The position numbers and the translations under genes were made by a program. Below are positions 28,005 to 36,761 of a DNA stretch of 64,000 nucleotides, in pieces (the stretch's first letter is position 1; the number at the start of each line of letters is the position of its first letter). Location: the NCBI GenBank assembly GCA_963775635.1, contig CAVZJO010000001.1:1-64000 (forward strand), in the 5' to 3' direction. Source of the DNA: JALORV01 sp963775635. Lineage in GTDB: Bacteria; Pseudomonadota; Gammaproteobacteria; Burkholderiales; Burkholderiaceae_F. The notes below the pieces were generated by a model that was given only the letters and a program-made list of their open reading frames with translations, made no database searches and was not told where the DNA came from.

Positions 28005-28500
28005 GCATAGACTCTTGACCTCACTCGGCTACCCCAACCTTCTTTGACATTAGTCGCCGAAGCTACAACTCCCCTGCCCTGCGACACTGACGATGCACCC
28101 GCCAACGGGACGGAGCGGACATCTGGTTACGCGCAGCAATAGCCGGCACGCGACCCGTTACTGCCATTCGCGACGCGGCAGAAAGCAGTCCTTCAGCAGC
28201 TGCTCGAAAGCGGCGAGGTGAAGGTCGCGGCGCACTGGTAAGCCGGCGCGCCAAAAACGCGGAATCTTGCCCGTACAAGCCATCAAGCCTCGCGCACCAG
28301 TTTTGTCGTGCTAAGAATAGCGGCGTCCTGTCGCAATCGGCTGAACGCCCTGACGCGCGCTGCAGTTTGAGCCCGTAAGGTCAAGGCGAACGGTCACACG
28401 CGAACGATTTGTAGCGCCCGCCAGTCAGCAGAAAGGCAAGCGTGTTGCTATACGACCCGAACGACCTTCGATAGCATCTGTCGCGCCACGGGAGGCAATC
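28005..28500. other. Intergenic region before the DUF885 gene
   Basis: About 500 bases hold no convincing complete gene. A short plus-strand frame ending at about 28242 reads QKAVLQQLLESGEVKVAAHW before a stop and looks protein-like, possibly the tail of a lost gene. GGGAGGCAATC directly ahead of 28501 is the ribosome site of the next gene. Confidence 0.4.
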
Positions 28501-30273
28501 ATGCATCGTTGGGTCCTCAGCCTGTTCCTCGTCGTCGTCTTCGGCACGGCGGCCGCGAAACCGACCGAAAACGAGCGGTTCAACGCATGGCTCGAGAAGA
28601 ATTGGGAGGAAAGCCTCTTCCGCTATCCGACTCTGGCAACCTCGATCGGCGATCCGCGCTACAACGGCCGCATCGTGAACTTCACGACCGCCACTTGGCG
28701 CGCCGACGATCGACGCTTTCGCGAGCGCCAACTCGGCCAGCTCAAGAGGTTTAATCGGTCAGCGTTGTCACCCTCAGAGCGCGCGTCCTACGACGTGCTT
28801 AAAAGCGACCTCGAACTCTCGCTCGAGGGCGATCGCTTTCCAAGCTGGATGCAGCCGGTCGATCAGATCTGGAGCTTTCCGCTCTTCCTAGGGCAGCTCG
28901 GAGGCGGCACCTCCATCCAGCCTTTCAAGACGGTCAAGGACTACGCCGACTGGCATGCCCGCATGAACGGGGCGATTGGCATCTTGGACGGAATGATTGC
29001 CAACTTGCGCATCGGGATGGCTTCAGGCGTAACGCAGCCCAAGCCCCTGATCGAGAAAGCACTGCCGCAATTGGCCGCATTGGCCGTCGCCGAACCTGAG
29101 CAAAGTGTGTTCTGGGGACCGATCAGGGCGTTTCCCGACAGTATTCAAGCCGCAGATCGCGAACGACTCACAGCAATGTACCGCGCCATGATCCGGGAGC
29201 GTATCGCTCCTGCCTACAGTCGCATGCATGACTTTATCCGCGACCAGTACTTGCCGAAGGCGCGTGCGACCACAGCATGGTCGGCGCTGCCGAACGGCAA
29301 GGCGTGGTACGCCTATCTCGTCAGGCGGAACACGACGACGCAGCTGACCCCGGATCAGATTCATGCACTCGGCGAGCGTGAAGTGGCAGCAATCCTGGGA
29401 GAGACGGATCAGGTGCGCAGGGCCATCGGCTTTGAAGGCGACTTGCAGACATTTCTGCTGCACATGCACGATGACCCTCGCTACTACTACTCCGACCCGG
29501 AACAGGTTCTTGCGGCCTATGGCGAGTTGCAGGAACGAATCAACGCCCGACTTCCGCTGCTCTTCGATATCGCACCCAAAGCCGACTATGTCGTCAAGCC
29601 GGTGGAGGCGTTTCGGGCGAAGAGTGCCGCGGCTGCGTCGTATCAAAACCCGACTGAGGACGGCTCGCGGCCCGGCATCTTCTACGTCAACACATTCGAT
29701 CTGAAGGCGCTGCCCAGGTATCGGACGGTGACGCTGTCGTTGCACGAGGCCTCGCCTGGGCATCACTTCCAGACCTCAATTGCGCAGGAAGCGACATCAT
29801 TGCCAAAGTTTCGTCGGTTCAGCTCTTTCTACGTCGCTTACAACGAGGGCTGGGCACTCTACGCGGAAGCGCTCGGCAAGGAACTGGACCTGTATGGGGA
29901 TCCCTACCAGTGGTTCGGCCACCTCGACGGTCAACAACTGCGCGCCATGCGCCTGGTGGTCGATACGGGCCTGCACCACAAGGGTTGGACACGGCAGCAG
30001 GCGATCGACTATATGCGAAGCCACTCGCCGATGCCGGAAAGCGAAGTGATTGCTGAGGTGGAGCGCTACATCGCGGATCCGGGGCAGGCGCTCGGCTACA
30101 AGATAGGTCAGTTGGAGATCACACGACTAAGGCGAGAGGCAGAGAAAGCGCTGGGGCCGAGGTTTGATGTGAAGGCTTTTCACCGGGTCGTATTGACGAG
30201 CGGCTCTTTGCCGATGAGCGTGCTGGGCGCCCAAGTGAAGGATTGGGTTGATAGTCAAACAGCCCCACGCTGA
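28501..30273 (+). CDS. Exported DUF885 (metallopeptidase-like) protein
   Basis: This 590-residue protein begins with a short signal peptide (LSLFLVVVFGTAAAK). The family hallmark HEASPGHHFQ is at about residue 415, with YNEGWALYAEALG about 35 residues later. Together they form a gluzincin-like zinc site (HExxxH-type with a downstream glutamate). DUF885 proteins are thought to be zinc carboxypeptidases or related hydrolases; most are untested. The length is normal for the family. The start is supported by GGGAGG six bases upstream. It appears to be a single-gene unit. Confidence 0.85.
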   Translation: MHRWVLSLFLVVVFGTAAAKPTENERFNAWLEKNWEESLFRYPTLATSIGDPRYNGRIVNFTTATWRADDRRFRERQLGQLKRFNRSALSPSERASYDVLKSDLELSLEGDRFPSWMQPVDQIWSFPLFLGQLGGGTSIQPFKTVKDYADWHARMNGAIGILDGMIANLRIGMASGVTQPKPLIEKALPQLAALAVAEPEQSVFWGPIRAFPDSIQAADRERLTAMYRAMIRERIAPAYSRMHDFIRDQYLPKARATTAWSALPNGKAWYAYLVRRNTTTQLTPDQIHALGEREVAAILGETDQVRRAIGFEGDLQTFLLHMHDDPRYYYSDPEQVLAAYGELQERINARLPLLFDIAPKADYVVKPVEAFRAKSAAAASYQNPTEDGSRPGIFYVNTFDLKALPRYRTVTLSLHEASPGHHFQTSIAQEATSLPKFRRFSSFYVAYNEGWALYAEALGKELDLYGDPYQWFGHLDGQQLRAMRLVVDTGLHHKGWTRQQAIDYMRSHSPMPESEVIAEVERYIADPGQALGYKIGQLEITRLRREAEKALGPRFDVKAFHRVVLTSGSLPMSVLGAQVKDWVDSQTAPR

Positions 30274-30415
30274 TTGCCAGTTGATAACGTCTGCTTTGAG
30301 GCAGAGCGGTTGGACCGCGCAATGACTGCTGCTGGCCGCCAGCCCATGGCCTTGCGTCACTAACTGCTCATCGGCAGACAGCGCCGCTTTGCCGCGGCCC
30401 CGTTCTATTTGGGAC

Positions 30416-30967
30416 TCAAACGGGCGGATTTACGACGACGTACTGCGACCCTTGAGGTTGATACCAGGTGTTGCCGCACTGCTGGTACACCATGCCACCA
30501 ACGTTGACCGGCACGCATCCGGGCGGCGGCTTGTTGACGATCGAGCCGACGATTGCCGAAGTGACCGCCACCGTCGCCGTCACCGCCGCAGCCGTCGCAA
30601 CCGGGTGGTAGTCATTGTCCCAGCCGTTGTTGTTGCAGCAGCCGCCGCTGGCCTGGACATTGACGTTGCGGTTCACGTTGACATTGGTGGTGTTGTTGAC
30701 ATTGTTGACGCTGGTGTTCCGCACGTTGTTGGTACGCGCATCGGCTTTGGTGTTGTTCACCTGCGCTGCCTGCCGGTTGGCTCCGCCCCCGCCGCTGGCC
30801 CGCGCACCGCCTCCTGCGGACGCCTGCGGCGTCGCCTTGGCACCTCCACCGCCTCCACCGCGTCCTCCACCCGCGCGCTCGGCGGCGTCGGCGAGCGGAA
30901 CCAGCGCCATGCTAACGGCGATCGCGGCGACGGCCGCAAGAACTTGCTTGCTGAACGACATGGTCAT
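30416..30967 (-). CDS. Exported Gly- and Asn-rich low-complexity protein
   Basis: This 183-residue protein has a signal peptide ending about PLADAAERA. A Gly-rich block with runs of glycine follows, then an Asn/Val repeat (NNVRNTSVNNVNNTTNVN, about 88-105), a double cysteine (GGCCNNNGW) and a hydrophobic Ala/Val segment (about 128-148). The C-terminus has PPPGCVPVNVGGMVYQQCGN, with two further cysteines. AAGGAG lies seven bases upstream of the ATG. Only 11 bases separate it from the DUF2092 gene upstream, so the two form an operon. The C-terminal part resembles exported proteins found beside DUF2092 proteins; function unknown. Confidence 0.78.
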   Translation of the reverse strand: MTMSFSKQVLAAVAAIAVSMALVPLADAAERAGGGRGGGGGGAKATPQASAGGGARASGGGGANRQAAQVNNTKADARTNNVRNTSVNNVNNTTNVNVNRNVNVQASGGCCNNNGWDNDYHPVATAAAVTATVAVTSAIVGSIVNKPPPGCVPVNVGGMVYQQCGNTWYQPQGSQYVVVNPPV

Positions 30968-30978
30968 TTTGGCGCTCC

Positions 30979-31749
30979 TTAATTGGTCTTGCGCGGAAGG
31001 ATTTCGATCTTGGTCGATCCTTTCGGCGGCGTGAAGTTGAACGCTGCGTCGGTGAAAGCCGGCTTCAGGTTCCAGCTGATCTTGGTGACCGACTGCGGCC
31101 GAGCGTCGTCGCCCCGATTCGTAATGATGATCTTGCGCGGGAGCGGCTTGCCACCAGTCGCGATCCAGATCTGCCAGTCGATAGCGGCCTGCCGGAATGC
31201 ATAGTGGTCACAGACCTCGCCGCTGACGATGTCCTGTCCGGCATTCAACGCGGACTCGAAGTTGTCGAGTTGAGCGGCTGGCGTCCCCCAGACGAACAGG
31301 TCCGATAGTGGAATCTGAACTCCATATCGCTCTTCGAGTCGACCGATCAGGTCGCCAACCGACCCGCTGAATTCAACCGCCGAGTAGTACTTCTGCGCGG
31401 GTGAAAACAAGGTGACCCTCTTGCCGTCATAGATGAGCTCTCGGTCTGAACGTGAACTCCGCATCACAGCGCGCAGCTTGTTCGGACGGACAACCTCCAG
31501 GTTCGCCATCGCCGTGTGCTGCAGCTTCTGGCCATCAGCCAGAACGCGCTCGCCGGTCACTTCGGTCGACACTGCGAAGCGCTTCAGCGTCTGCAGGTAC
31601 GCACCCATGTCCTTCAGCGCCTGGACCGATGCAGGATCGACGGCATTCGCTGCCGGCGGCGCGCCCGCCGAGGCGGGCGCCTGGGCGTGGGCTCCGGTCG
31701 CCGCGAGCAACATGGCCAGCAGCCCGAGAAAGAGAAGTCTTCTAACCAT
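30979..31749 (-). CDS. Exported DUF2092 protein
   Basis: This is a 256-residue exported protein. The signal peptide (LLFLGLLAMLLAATGAHAQA) is followed by the DUF2092 core: DMGAYLQTLKRFAVSTEVTG, RPNKLRAVMRSSRSDRELIY, DGKRVTLFSPAQKYYSAVE and KIIITNRGDDARPQSVTKI. The fold is probably related to lipoprotein-carrier (LolA/LolB-like) sheets, but DUF2092 has no proven role. The start is the ATG at 31749, since AGGAG lies six bases upstream; an ATG two codons earlier overlaps that site. It heads a two-gene operon with the Asn-rich exported protein. Confidence 0.85.
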   Translation of the reverse strand: MVRRLLFLGLLAMLLAATGAHAQAPASAGAPPAANAVDPASVQALKDMGAYLQTLKRFAVSTEVTGERVLADGQKLQHTAMANLEVVRPNKLRAVMRSSRSDRELIYDGKRVTLFSPAQKYYSAVEFSGSVGDLIGRLEERYGVQIPLSDLFVWGTPAAQLDNFESALNAGQDIVSGEVCDHYAFRQAAIDWQIWIATGGKPLPRKIIITNRGDDARPQSVTKISWNLKPAFTDAAFNFTPPKGSTKIEILPRKTN

Positions 31750-31902
31750 TGTCATCTCCTGCAATCACCAAAAACACGAACCAAGACAACCCGAGGTGTT
31801 GTCGGTGTCACGACTCCCTCCAACGTCTGCCTTTCAGGTGATCTCGTCCCGTCCCGCTTCGTCCGCAATTGGCCGACCTGCGACGCCAGACCGCCCGCGG
31901 TC

Positions 31903-32025
31903 CTACTTCCCGGGTAGCGGAGGCTTACGCTTAGTCGAACCAAACGGCACCGCTGGAATGCCGGGCTGCTTGGACTGCTTTGGCTTCTTCTTTTCCTTGT
32001 TGCTCCGAAGCTGACCTTTCGCCAT
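31903..32025 (-). CDS. 40-residue basic protein, conserved-looking
   Basis: This small gene encodes 40 residues, starting MAKGQLRSNKEKKKPKQSKQ and ending in a Pro/Lys-rich tail. AGGAG lies seven bases before the ATG at 32025. The opening MxKGQLRSNKEKKKPK is familiar from short basic proteins scattered through proteobacterial genomes, whose role is unknown; nucleic-acid or ribosome contact would suit the charge. It is upstream of the DUF2092 operon on the same strand, about 150 bases away. Codon-level agreement with the known pattern makes it more than a chance frame. Confidence 0.75.
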   Translation of the reverse strand: MAKGQLRSNKEKKKPKQSKQPGIPAVPFGSTKRKPPLPGK

Positions 32026-32200
32026 CTTGATGCTCCTCGTTAATAAAAGTTAGACGAAGTATCTAATGGAGTCACGCATCGTGGCGTGCGCAAATCCGCT
32101 TTCTGTCCGGTTCTGGCCGCTTGCCGCTCTCGTCTTCTGATTTTTCCACGAGAGGCGTTTCCTTCCATTGAGAGGAATCCCTCTCGCGCCGAGTCGCGGG

Positions 32201-32548
32201 CTATTTCGCCGCGATGACCATTATCTCGACCAAAGCCTTGGGATCAGCGAGCTTGGCCTCGACGCACGCGCGCGCCGGGAGGTTGCTCTTGTCTATCCAA
32301 TCGGTCCACACCTCATTCATCGGCGCTCGGTTGCGTATGTCGGTCACCCAGATATGGCACTGGATTAGTTTGGACTTGCTCGAGCCGCACTTGGCGAGCA
32401 GCCGATCGATTTCCTCGAGGACCTCGTGAGTCTGTCCCCTGACATCCTTATTCAGGTCTTTCGCCACAATGCCAGCCAAGTAAACGGTGTTCCCGTACTC
32501 GACAGCTTGCGAAAGGATGGTGCTCTGATCGTGTCGCGTAATACTCAT
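32201..32548 (-). CDS. RidA family protein (enamine/imine deaminase type)
   Basis: This 115-residue protein has the RidA/YjgF fold. Visible parts are VEYGNTVYLAGIVAKDL, EEIDRLLAKCGSSKSKLIQC, the catalytic arginine in LPARACVEAKLADP and the terminal VEIMVIAAK. RidA proteins hydrolyse reactive 2-aminoacrylate and related imines made by PLP enzymes. AGAGGA lies about a dozen bases ahead of the ATG. It is isolated from obvious partner genes, so the imine it clears is unknown. Confidence 0.88.
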   Translation of the reverse strand: MSITRHDQSTILSQAVEYGNTVYLAGIVAKDLNKDVRGQTHEVLEEIDRLLAKCGSSKSKLIQCHIWVTDIRNRAPMNEVWTDWIDKSNLPARACVEAKLADPKALVEIMVIAAK

Positions 32549-32627
32549 TGCGGACAGGTCCTCTTGGTTGAGTGTGCATCGTCTCGGCGTCGTAGATCGC
32601 TGGCCCTTTATGACCCTGAGTTCGCCG

Positions 32628-33440
32628 TCAGGGCTTCGCTATCTCCTTTTTGTCCGGATCGCGGTCAGCAAATCGTTTCTGGACGGCCACCAGTTGATCG
32701 TCTGCAGTTGCCACGATCCACTGACGCGCACGCTCCACAATGTAGCGATTGTGGTCCTTGAACGGGCCCATGACGCTGGCGGACTTCCAGAGCACGGGGC
32801 CAGCCCGACTCTTCTTGCCCGACGGCGTCCCTACCAGAAGGCTGTAAGGCCCCAATGGCATGGTCACAAACGGTTGCACCGGCTGCGCGTGCACCCTCCA
32901 GTCGATGAACGGCGCTTCGCTGATGAGGAGCGGCGTGGGTAGTCCATGAAACACCGTGAAGTCATAAAGCGCCAGCTGGGCTCGCAGACCGACGTATTTG
33001 GTACGGATGTCCGCCACCACCGCCGCGCGGACTTCGTCTTCAAACAACGGCTCCTGCGCATAGCGCTGAAGCGCGCGTTGAGCGTCGTCCTGATAGGCGC
33101 AGACCAGGCCAACCTCCACACAGTCCTGCGCCGCGCGCTGGACGTCTGCTACTGAGCCCGCTTCTTCCGGCTTACCCAGCTGCGCCGCCCGCAGGAACCG
33201 GGCAAGCGCGCCTTCATGAATCGCGGGGCCGACTTCGGCAGCGTCGGCGCTGCTTGCGAGCGGTACGTAATAAATGTCTCCCGCGGCGTAGCGTGACTTC
33301 TTGCCGTCGTCGAAGCTGATTACACCGCTACTGCAATCCAGATAGCGAGTGCCGACGCGACCATGCTCCCACACCCAGTTCTTGAGGATCGGGCGCAACG
33401 GATGCAGCACCTCGGCTTCAGTCATCGCCCGCCTGTCCAC
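32628..33440 (-). CDS. Protein of unknown function, possibly DUF4238-like
   Basis: This is a soluble protein of about 270 residues without signal peptide or membrane segments. The middle and C-terminus (VFHGLPTPLLISEAPFIDWR, then VTMPLGPYSLLVGTPSG) resemble the end of DUF4238 proteins, where a conserved segment about a threatened target site precedes a PLSP-like motif. The usual N-terminal histidine-rich DUF4238 start is absent, so the link is weak. The frame could start at residue 1 or at the methionine five codons later. No operon partner is evident; the RidA gene is 80 bases downstream. Confidence 0.65.
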   Translation of the reverse strand: MDRRAMTEAEVLHPLRPILKNWVWEHGRVGTRYLDCSSGVISFDDGKKSRYAAGDIYYVPLASSADAAEVGPAIHEGALARFLRAAQLGKPEEAGSVADVQRAAQDCVEVGLVCAYQDDAQRALQRYAQEPLFEDEVRAAVVADIRTKYVGLRAQLALYDFTVFHGLPTPLLISEAPFIDWRVHAQPVQPFVTMPLGPYSLLVGTPSGKKSRAGPVLWKSASVMGPFKDHNRYIVERARQWIVATADDQLVAVQKRFADRDPDKKEIAKP

Positions 33441-33461
33441 ACCAGTCCTTGACGCACGGGA

Positions 33462-33869
33462 TCACTGTGAAACGCGTTCGAGCTTGTCAATGCTCGCGGC
33501 TTCCAGCCGGTCGTCTTTGTCGTCGGGTACAAAGAAGTCCACGACGACTTCGTCTCCGGCTTTCAGCGTGGCCAGATCCAATAGCCGTGGGCTGACGTAC
33601 ACATCGGCCGTGCGGCCGTCTTGGTCGCGCAGTTGCAGCAGGCTATCCCGCGTGTTCACGGCATTAACGATAAACACGCCAGGTGCCGGCCCATAGTTCA
33701 TTCCTCCATAAAAGCCTCCGGGCCGCAGCGGCCGGCCGGGACGACCCGGCAAGGGGCGGTAGCTCGGGGTCGAGGTGCGCTGCGCGAGCGTCCTACCCAT
33801 CGACGCCGCCAGAATCAGCGGCGTCAACGTCAGGTGGGCCAGGCGAGAGAACGCCGTACGACGCTTCAT
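33462..33869 (-). CDS. Small exported protein of unknown function
   Basis: This is a 135-residue protein with a signal peptide ending about MGRTLAQ. A Pro/Gly/Arg-rich linker (YRPLPGRPGRPLRPGGFYGG) precedes a compact C-terminal domain (FIVNAVNTRDSLLQLRDQDG, then KAGDEVVVDFFVPDD) that looks like a small beta-barrel. The start at 33869 has GGGGAG ten bases upstream; the frame extends further to 33974 but without a signal-like start. No family assigned. Confidence 0.65.
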   Translation of the reverse strand: MKRRTAFSRLAHLTLTPLILAASMGRTLAQRTSTPSYRPLPGRPGRPLRPGGFYGGMNYGPAPGVFIVNAVNTRDSLLQLRDQDGRTADVYVSPRLLDLATLKAGDEVVVDFFVPDDKDDRLEAASIDKLERVSQ

Positions 33870-34067
33870 GTAGCAATAACTCCCCTTGGATCCAAGTGCT
33901 TGCCCTACGTCCGCTGCCGGCCGACTCTCACGAGCAGTCTCGATGTCCGCAACGGGCCCCATAGCAGACATCACGATTGTTGAGAGCCGACCCGCATGGA
34001 GCTCCCAGCAGCAGACGGCACGGCAAGCGACGCTTCGAGTCCAACGATGAGACCTTGATCTCGACGT

Positions 34068-35537
34068 CTAGTGCGCAACGCGCTGCCGACTCCGCAGCCG
34101 GACGAAGAAGTCACTCGGCATCATCGTGAAGGAGAAGACTTCTTCGGGCGGCGGCGTGCCGGGGAACCGGGCGACGTCGAAGTTGCGACACAGCATCGCC
34201 AACAGCATCTTGATCTCCAGCATCGCCAGGTGACGCCCCGGACAGAAGCGCGGCCCGGCGCCGAACGGGACGAAGGCATGGGTGTTGTGGCCCTCCCTGG
34301 CGTGGTGTGGTGTCACCAGCCAGCGTTCCGGATTGAAGGACTGCGGCTCGGCAAAGTGTTCGGGCTGCGACGCCATGTACCCTGCCAGCAGGTACAGCTC
34401 GGTGCCCTTCGGTACCTTGATGTCACCGATGACCGTGTCGGTGGTCGCCTCATACGCCTGCAATGGCGCGACCGGCAGCACGCGCATCGTTTCGTGAGCG
34501 ACGGCTTCCACGTACGGCAGTGTCTCGATGATTTCGTGATCCGGCGGTGTCAGCGCATCGCCGAGGACGGAGTCGACCTCGGCCTGCATGCGGGCCTGAA
34601 CATCCGGATGCTCGGCCATCAGGTGCATGACCCAGGCAATGGTATTCGCGGTCGTATCCTCGCCGGCCAGCAGCAGCGTCAGCACATTGCCGACGATCTC
34701 CGCATCGGAAAAGGCCGTGTCTTCGCTCTGCGCCCGGACCATGGCTTCGAGAAAGTCGTTAGGCCCCGTTCCTGATTCCGCTTGCCCGGTGCGGCGCGCA
34801 CGGGCGCTGCGAACGAGGTCATTGACGAGCACGAGAACTTCCCTCATCGCCCGATCGACCGCACGATCGGACGGGAGCCGGATCCAGCGCCAATAAGCGA
34901 ACGGCGCAAAGATTCGTTTGGCCAGAACCGGGAACACGACACCCAGCTGCCGCTGGATGGCGTCGCCTTCGCGCTCCAGCGTGTTGAGGTCGGTGCCGAA
35001 CGCCAGCCCGCTGGTCACATCCACCGTAAAGCGCTTGAGGTCGCCCGGTGCGTCGACGCGCTCGTCGCGATCGACGGCACGCTGCCAGCGGCGCAGCAGC
35101 CGCTCGGTGACGGCGCCGAGGCGAGCCGAGAATTTGCGCAGGTGATCGGTATTGAGCGCGTACATTGCCAGCTTGCGCTGGCGCCGCCAGTCGGCGCCCT
35201 CAGCTGTGAACACGCCGGCGATGGCGAGATCGAGCATCGCATCGCGCATGATCTGTGGGCGCTGGAACCGGCCGGGCCGATCGTGCAGGACTTCGTTGAC
35301 GAGGCCCGGGTCGGCAAGGACGAGAAGCTGGCGTCGACCGAGGCGGACATGGTAGAGCGGGCCGAACTCGTCGGCCCAGCGTCCAAAGGTCTTGTGCGCC
35401 TGCATGACATCGACCTGCAGCAGGTTGCCCACCAGCGGCCAGCCCTGCGGGCCTGGCAGGTCATCGAGCGTGCGCCGCCATGGTGCCGACGGTTGAACGG
35501 GGGCTGCGGTACTGACTTCGGATGCTGCGGTTTGCAT
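34068..35537 (-). CDS. Cytochrome P450
   Basis: This 489-residue haem monooxygenase shows the full set of P450 marks. The I-helix oxygen-binding motif is LLAGEDTTANTIAW, the K-helix ExxR is in AHETMRVLPVAP, the PERF-like region is FNPERW, and the haem loop FGAGPRFCPGRHLA carries the thiolate cysteine at about residue 432. The N-terminus LPGPQGWPLVGNLLQ resembles the membrane-proximal start of class II or CYP102-like enzymes, but there is no membrane anchor. The start at 35537 has GGAGG five bases upstream. No ferredoxin or reductase gene is adjacent, so electrons come from proteins encoded elsewhere. Substrate unknown. Confidence 0.92.
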   Translation of the reverse strand: MQTAASEVSTAAPVQPSAPWRRTLDDLPGPQGWPLVGNLLQVDVMQAHKTFGRWADEFGPLYHVRLGRRQLLVLADPGLVNEVLHDRPGRFQRPQIMRDAMLDLAIAGVFTAEGADWRRQRKLAMYALNTDHLRKFSARLGAVTERLLRRWQRAVDRDERVDAPGDLKRFTVDVTSGLAFGTDLNTLEREGDAIQRQLGVVFPVLAKRIFAPFAYWRWIRLPSDRAVDRAMREVLVLVNDLVRSARARRTGQAESGTGPNDFLEAMVRAQSEDTAFSDAEIVGNVLTLLLAGEDTTANTIAWVMHLMAEHPDVQARMQAEVDSVLGDALTPPDHEIIETLPYVEAVAHETMRVLPVAPLQAYEATTDTVIGDIKVPKGTELYLLAGYMASQPEHFAEPQSFNPERWLVTPHHAREGHNTHAFVPFGAGPRFCPGRHLAMLEIKMLLAMLCRNFDVARFPGTPPPEEVFSFTMMPSDFFVRLRSRQRVAH

Positions 35538-35894
35538 GGCGCCTCCGTTCGAACCCCGCAAGCCGAAGTCGCGGTGTTCTAACCGGGACGCCGGGATGTG
35601 GCTGCAGTCCACTCCCTATCCAAGACGGCTTCCGTACGCCAATCTGGACATCGCTACGTCAATGGCGCGTCAGCTGAGCGCATCAAGAATCAGGCGCATC
35701 GTCGGACTCTGAGCGCGAAAGAGCAAGCCCTTGACGATACACGCACGCCCGACCGCCGGCTTATCCCCTTAGAGGAGAACTGCCTTCGACTAGCTGTGGC
35801 GTCCGCAATGAGGCGGATTTCGGCGCTCCTACCGCTTGGGTCACGGGCGGCCGCCAGCCTCACCGCGCTGGCAGCTCGCACACGGGAGCGCTGC
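35538..35894. other. Intergenic region upstream of the P450
   Basis: About 360 bases hold no convincing gene. The long plus-strand frame crossing it is Arg/Ala-rich, continues antisense through the MBL gene and looks like a shadow. It should contain the P450 promoter. Confidence 0.45.
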
Positions 35895-36647
35895 CTACGC
35901 CGCCGCTCGCAATGGGGGCCGCGCGCTCAAGCTCTGCGCAAGCGCCCTCAGCAATGCCGATCCGTCGCCGCGGAAGGCGCTGCCGTGCATGCACGCGAGC
36001 GTCGTTGGCTGCTCGCGTGCGAGGCGCTCGAGGATCGCGGTGGTATCCGGCGCGTGCGAGTAGTAGTCCATCGGCGCGCGGAACGCCTCGCTCGGGCCGA
36101 GGATGTCGGATTCGGTGAGCGGGGTCTCGCCGGCGCCACCTTGCGTGAAGAGGTCACCACAGAGGAACGTGCGGGTGGACGTCTCCATCATCAGCCCGGA
36201 GTCCCATCCGTGCGGTAGATGGGGCGTGTCGAACCAGCGCACAGAATGCTTGCCGAGCGACAGAAGCTCTCCATCGGCGAGCGCGCGTGCCGGCCGGTCC
36301 CCGAAGTCGTTGGCCGACACCATCGCGGCAATCTGCCCACACACCGTTTCCGCACGTGGCGCTACCGCAAGCCACTCGTTCAGCGCGCCGCATTCGTCGG
36401 CTTCGAAGTGCGAGAAGGCCACGTACCGCAATCGGTCGACCGGCATGACACGCCCCATCGCCTCCCGCACCAGCGGAAACAGCCGTCGCGGACCGGTGTG
36501 AAACAACAGCGGCGCGTCGTCGACGATCAGATACTGGTTGAAATTGAACTGATCGGGGACGCCCGGAATGGCGACCGGCGTGTTGATGCGGAAGATGCCG
36601 TCGGCGATCTCATGAACGTTGGTGCCGGACTGCGGGTTGGTAATCAT
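35895..36647 (-). CDS. MBL-fold metallohydrolase-like protein
   Basis: This 250-residue cytoplasmic protein has the metallo-beta-lactamase fold. Its metal motif HFEADECGALNEW is the HxExD form found in flavodiiron (ODP) proteins. DTPHLPHGWDSGLM and TFLCGDLFTQGG follow at the expected spacing, and LACMHGSAF supplies a late histidine. No flavodoxin domain follows, so it is the stand-alone ODP-type found in oxygen- or nitric-oxide-related operons. The start is the ATG at 36647 with GGAGG upstream. It is divergent from an ECF sigma gene across a perfect inverted repeat and is a likely member of that regulon. Confidence 0.85.
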   Translation of the reverse strand: MITNPQSGTNVHEIADGIFRINTPVAIPGVPDQFNFNQYLIVDDAPLLFHTGPRRLFPLVREAMGRVMPVDRLRYVAFSHFEADECGALNEWLAVAPRAETVCGQIAAMVSANDFGDRPARALADGELLSLGKHSVRWFDTPHLPHGWDSGLMMETSTRTFLCGDLFTQGGAGETPLTESDILGPSEAFRAPMDYYSHAPDTTAILERLAREQPTTLACMHGSAFRGDGSALLRALAQSLSARPPLRAAA

Positions 36648-36691
36648 TGGAGCCTCCATATGGTTGTATGCACGAGAATGTGTGGCGTGCC

Positions 36692-36732
36692 CAAGGATGT
36701 GTAACGAGACACCGTTTCGTTACACATCCTTG
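36692..36732. promoter_or_regulatory. Perfect 16-bp inverted repeat between divergent genes
   Basis: CAAGGATGTGTAACGA (36692-36707) and TCGTTACACATCCTTG (36717-36732) are exact reverse complements separated by nine bases. The dyad lies midway between the MBL-fold gene (start 36647) and the sigma-factor gene (start 36762). GTAAC appears on both strands and resembles the AAC core of ECF -35 elements, so the site could be paired promoters or an operator for a dimeric regulator. No T-tract follows, so a terminator is unlikely. Confidence 0.75.
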
Positions 36733-36761
36733 TCGAAAGGCGCCCGCGCTATGCTGGCTCA

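Noticed and set aside
28170..28242. Short frame ending QKAVLQQLLESGEVKVAAHW as a carbonic anhydrase tail
   Set aside because: The likeness to a beta-carbonic anhydrase C-terminus is vague and only about 30 codons are open; kept only as a possible remnant in the intergenic note.
35598..36218. A 206-codon plus-strand frame upstream of the P450
   Set aside because: It runs antisense into the MBL-fold gene, has no ribosome site and low-quality composition.
36692..36732. The 16-bp dyad as a bidirectional terminator
   Set aside because: It lies upstream of two divergent starts, not downstream of genes, and has no T-tract on either strand.
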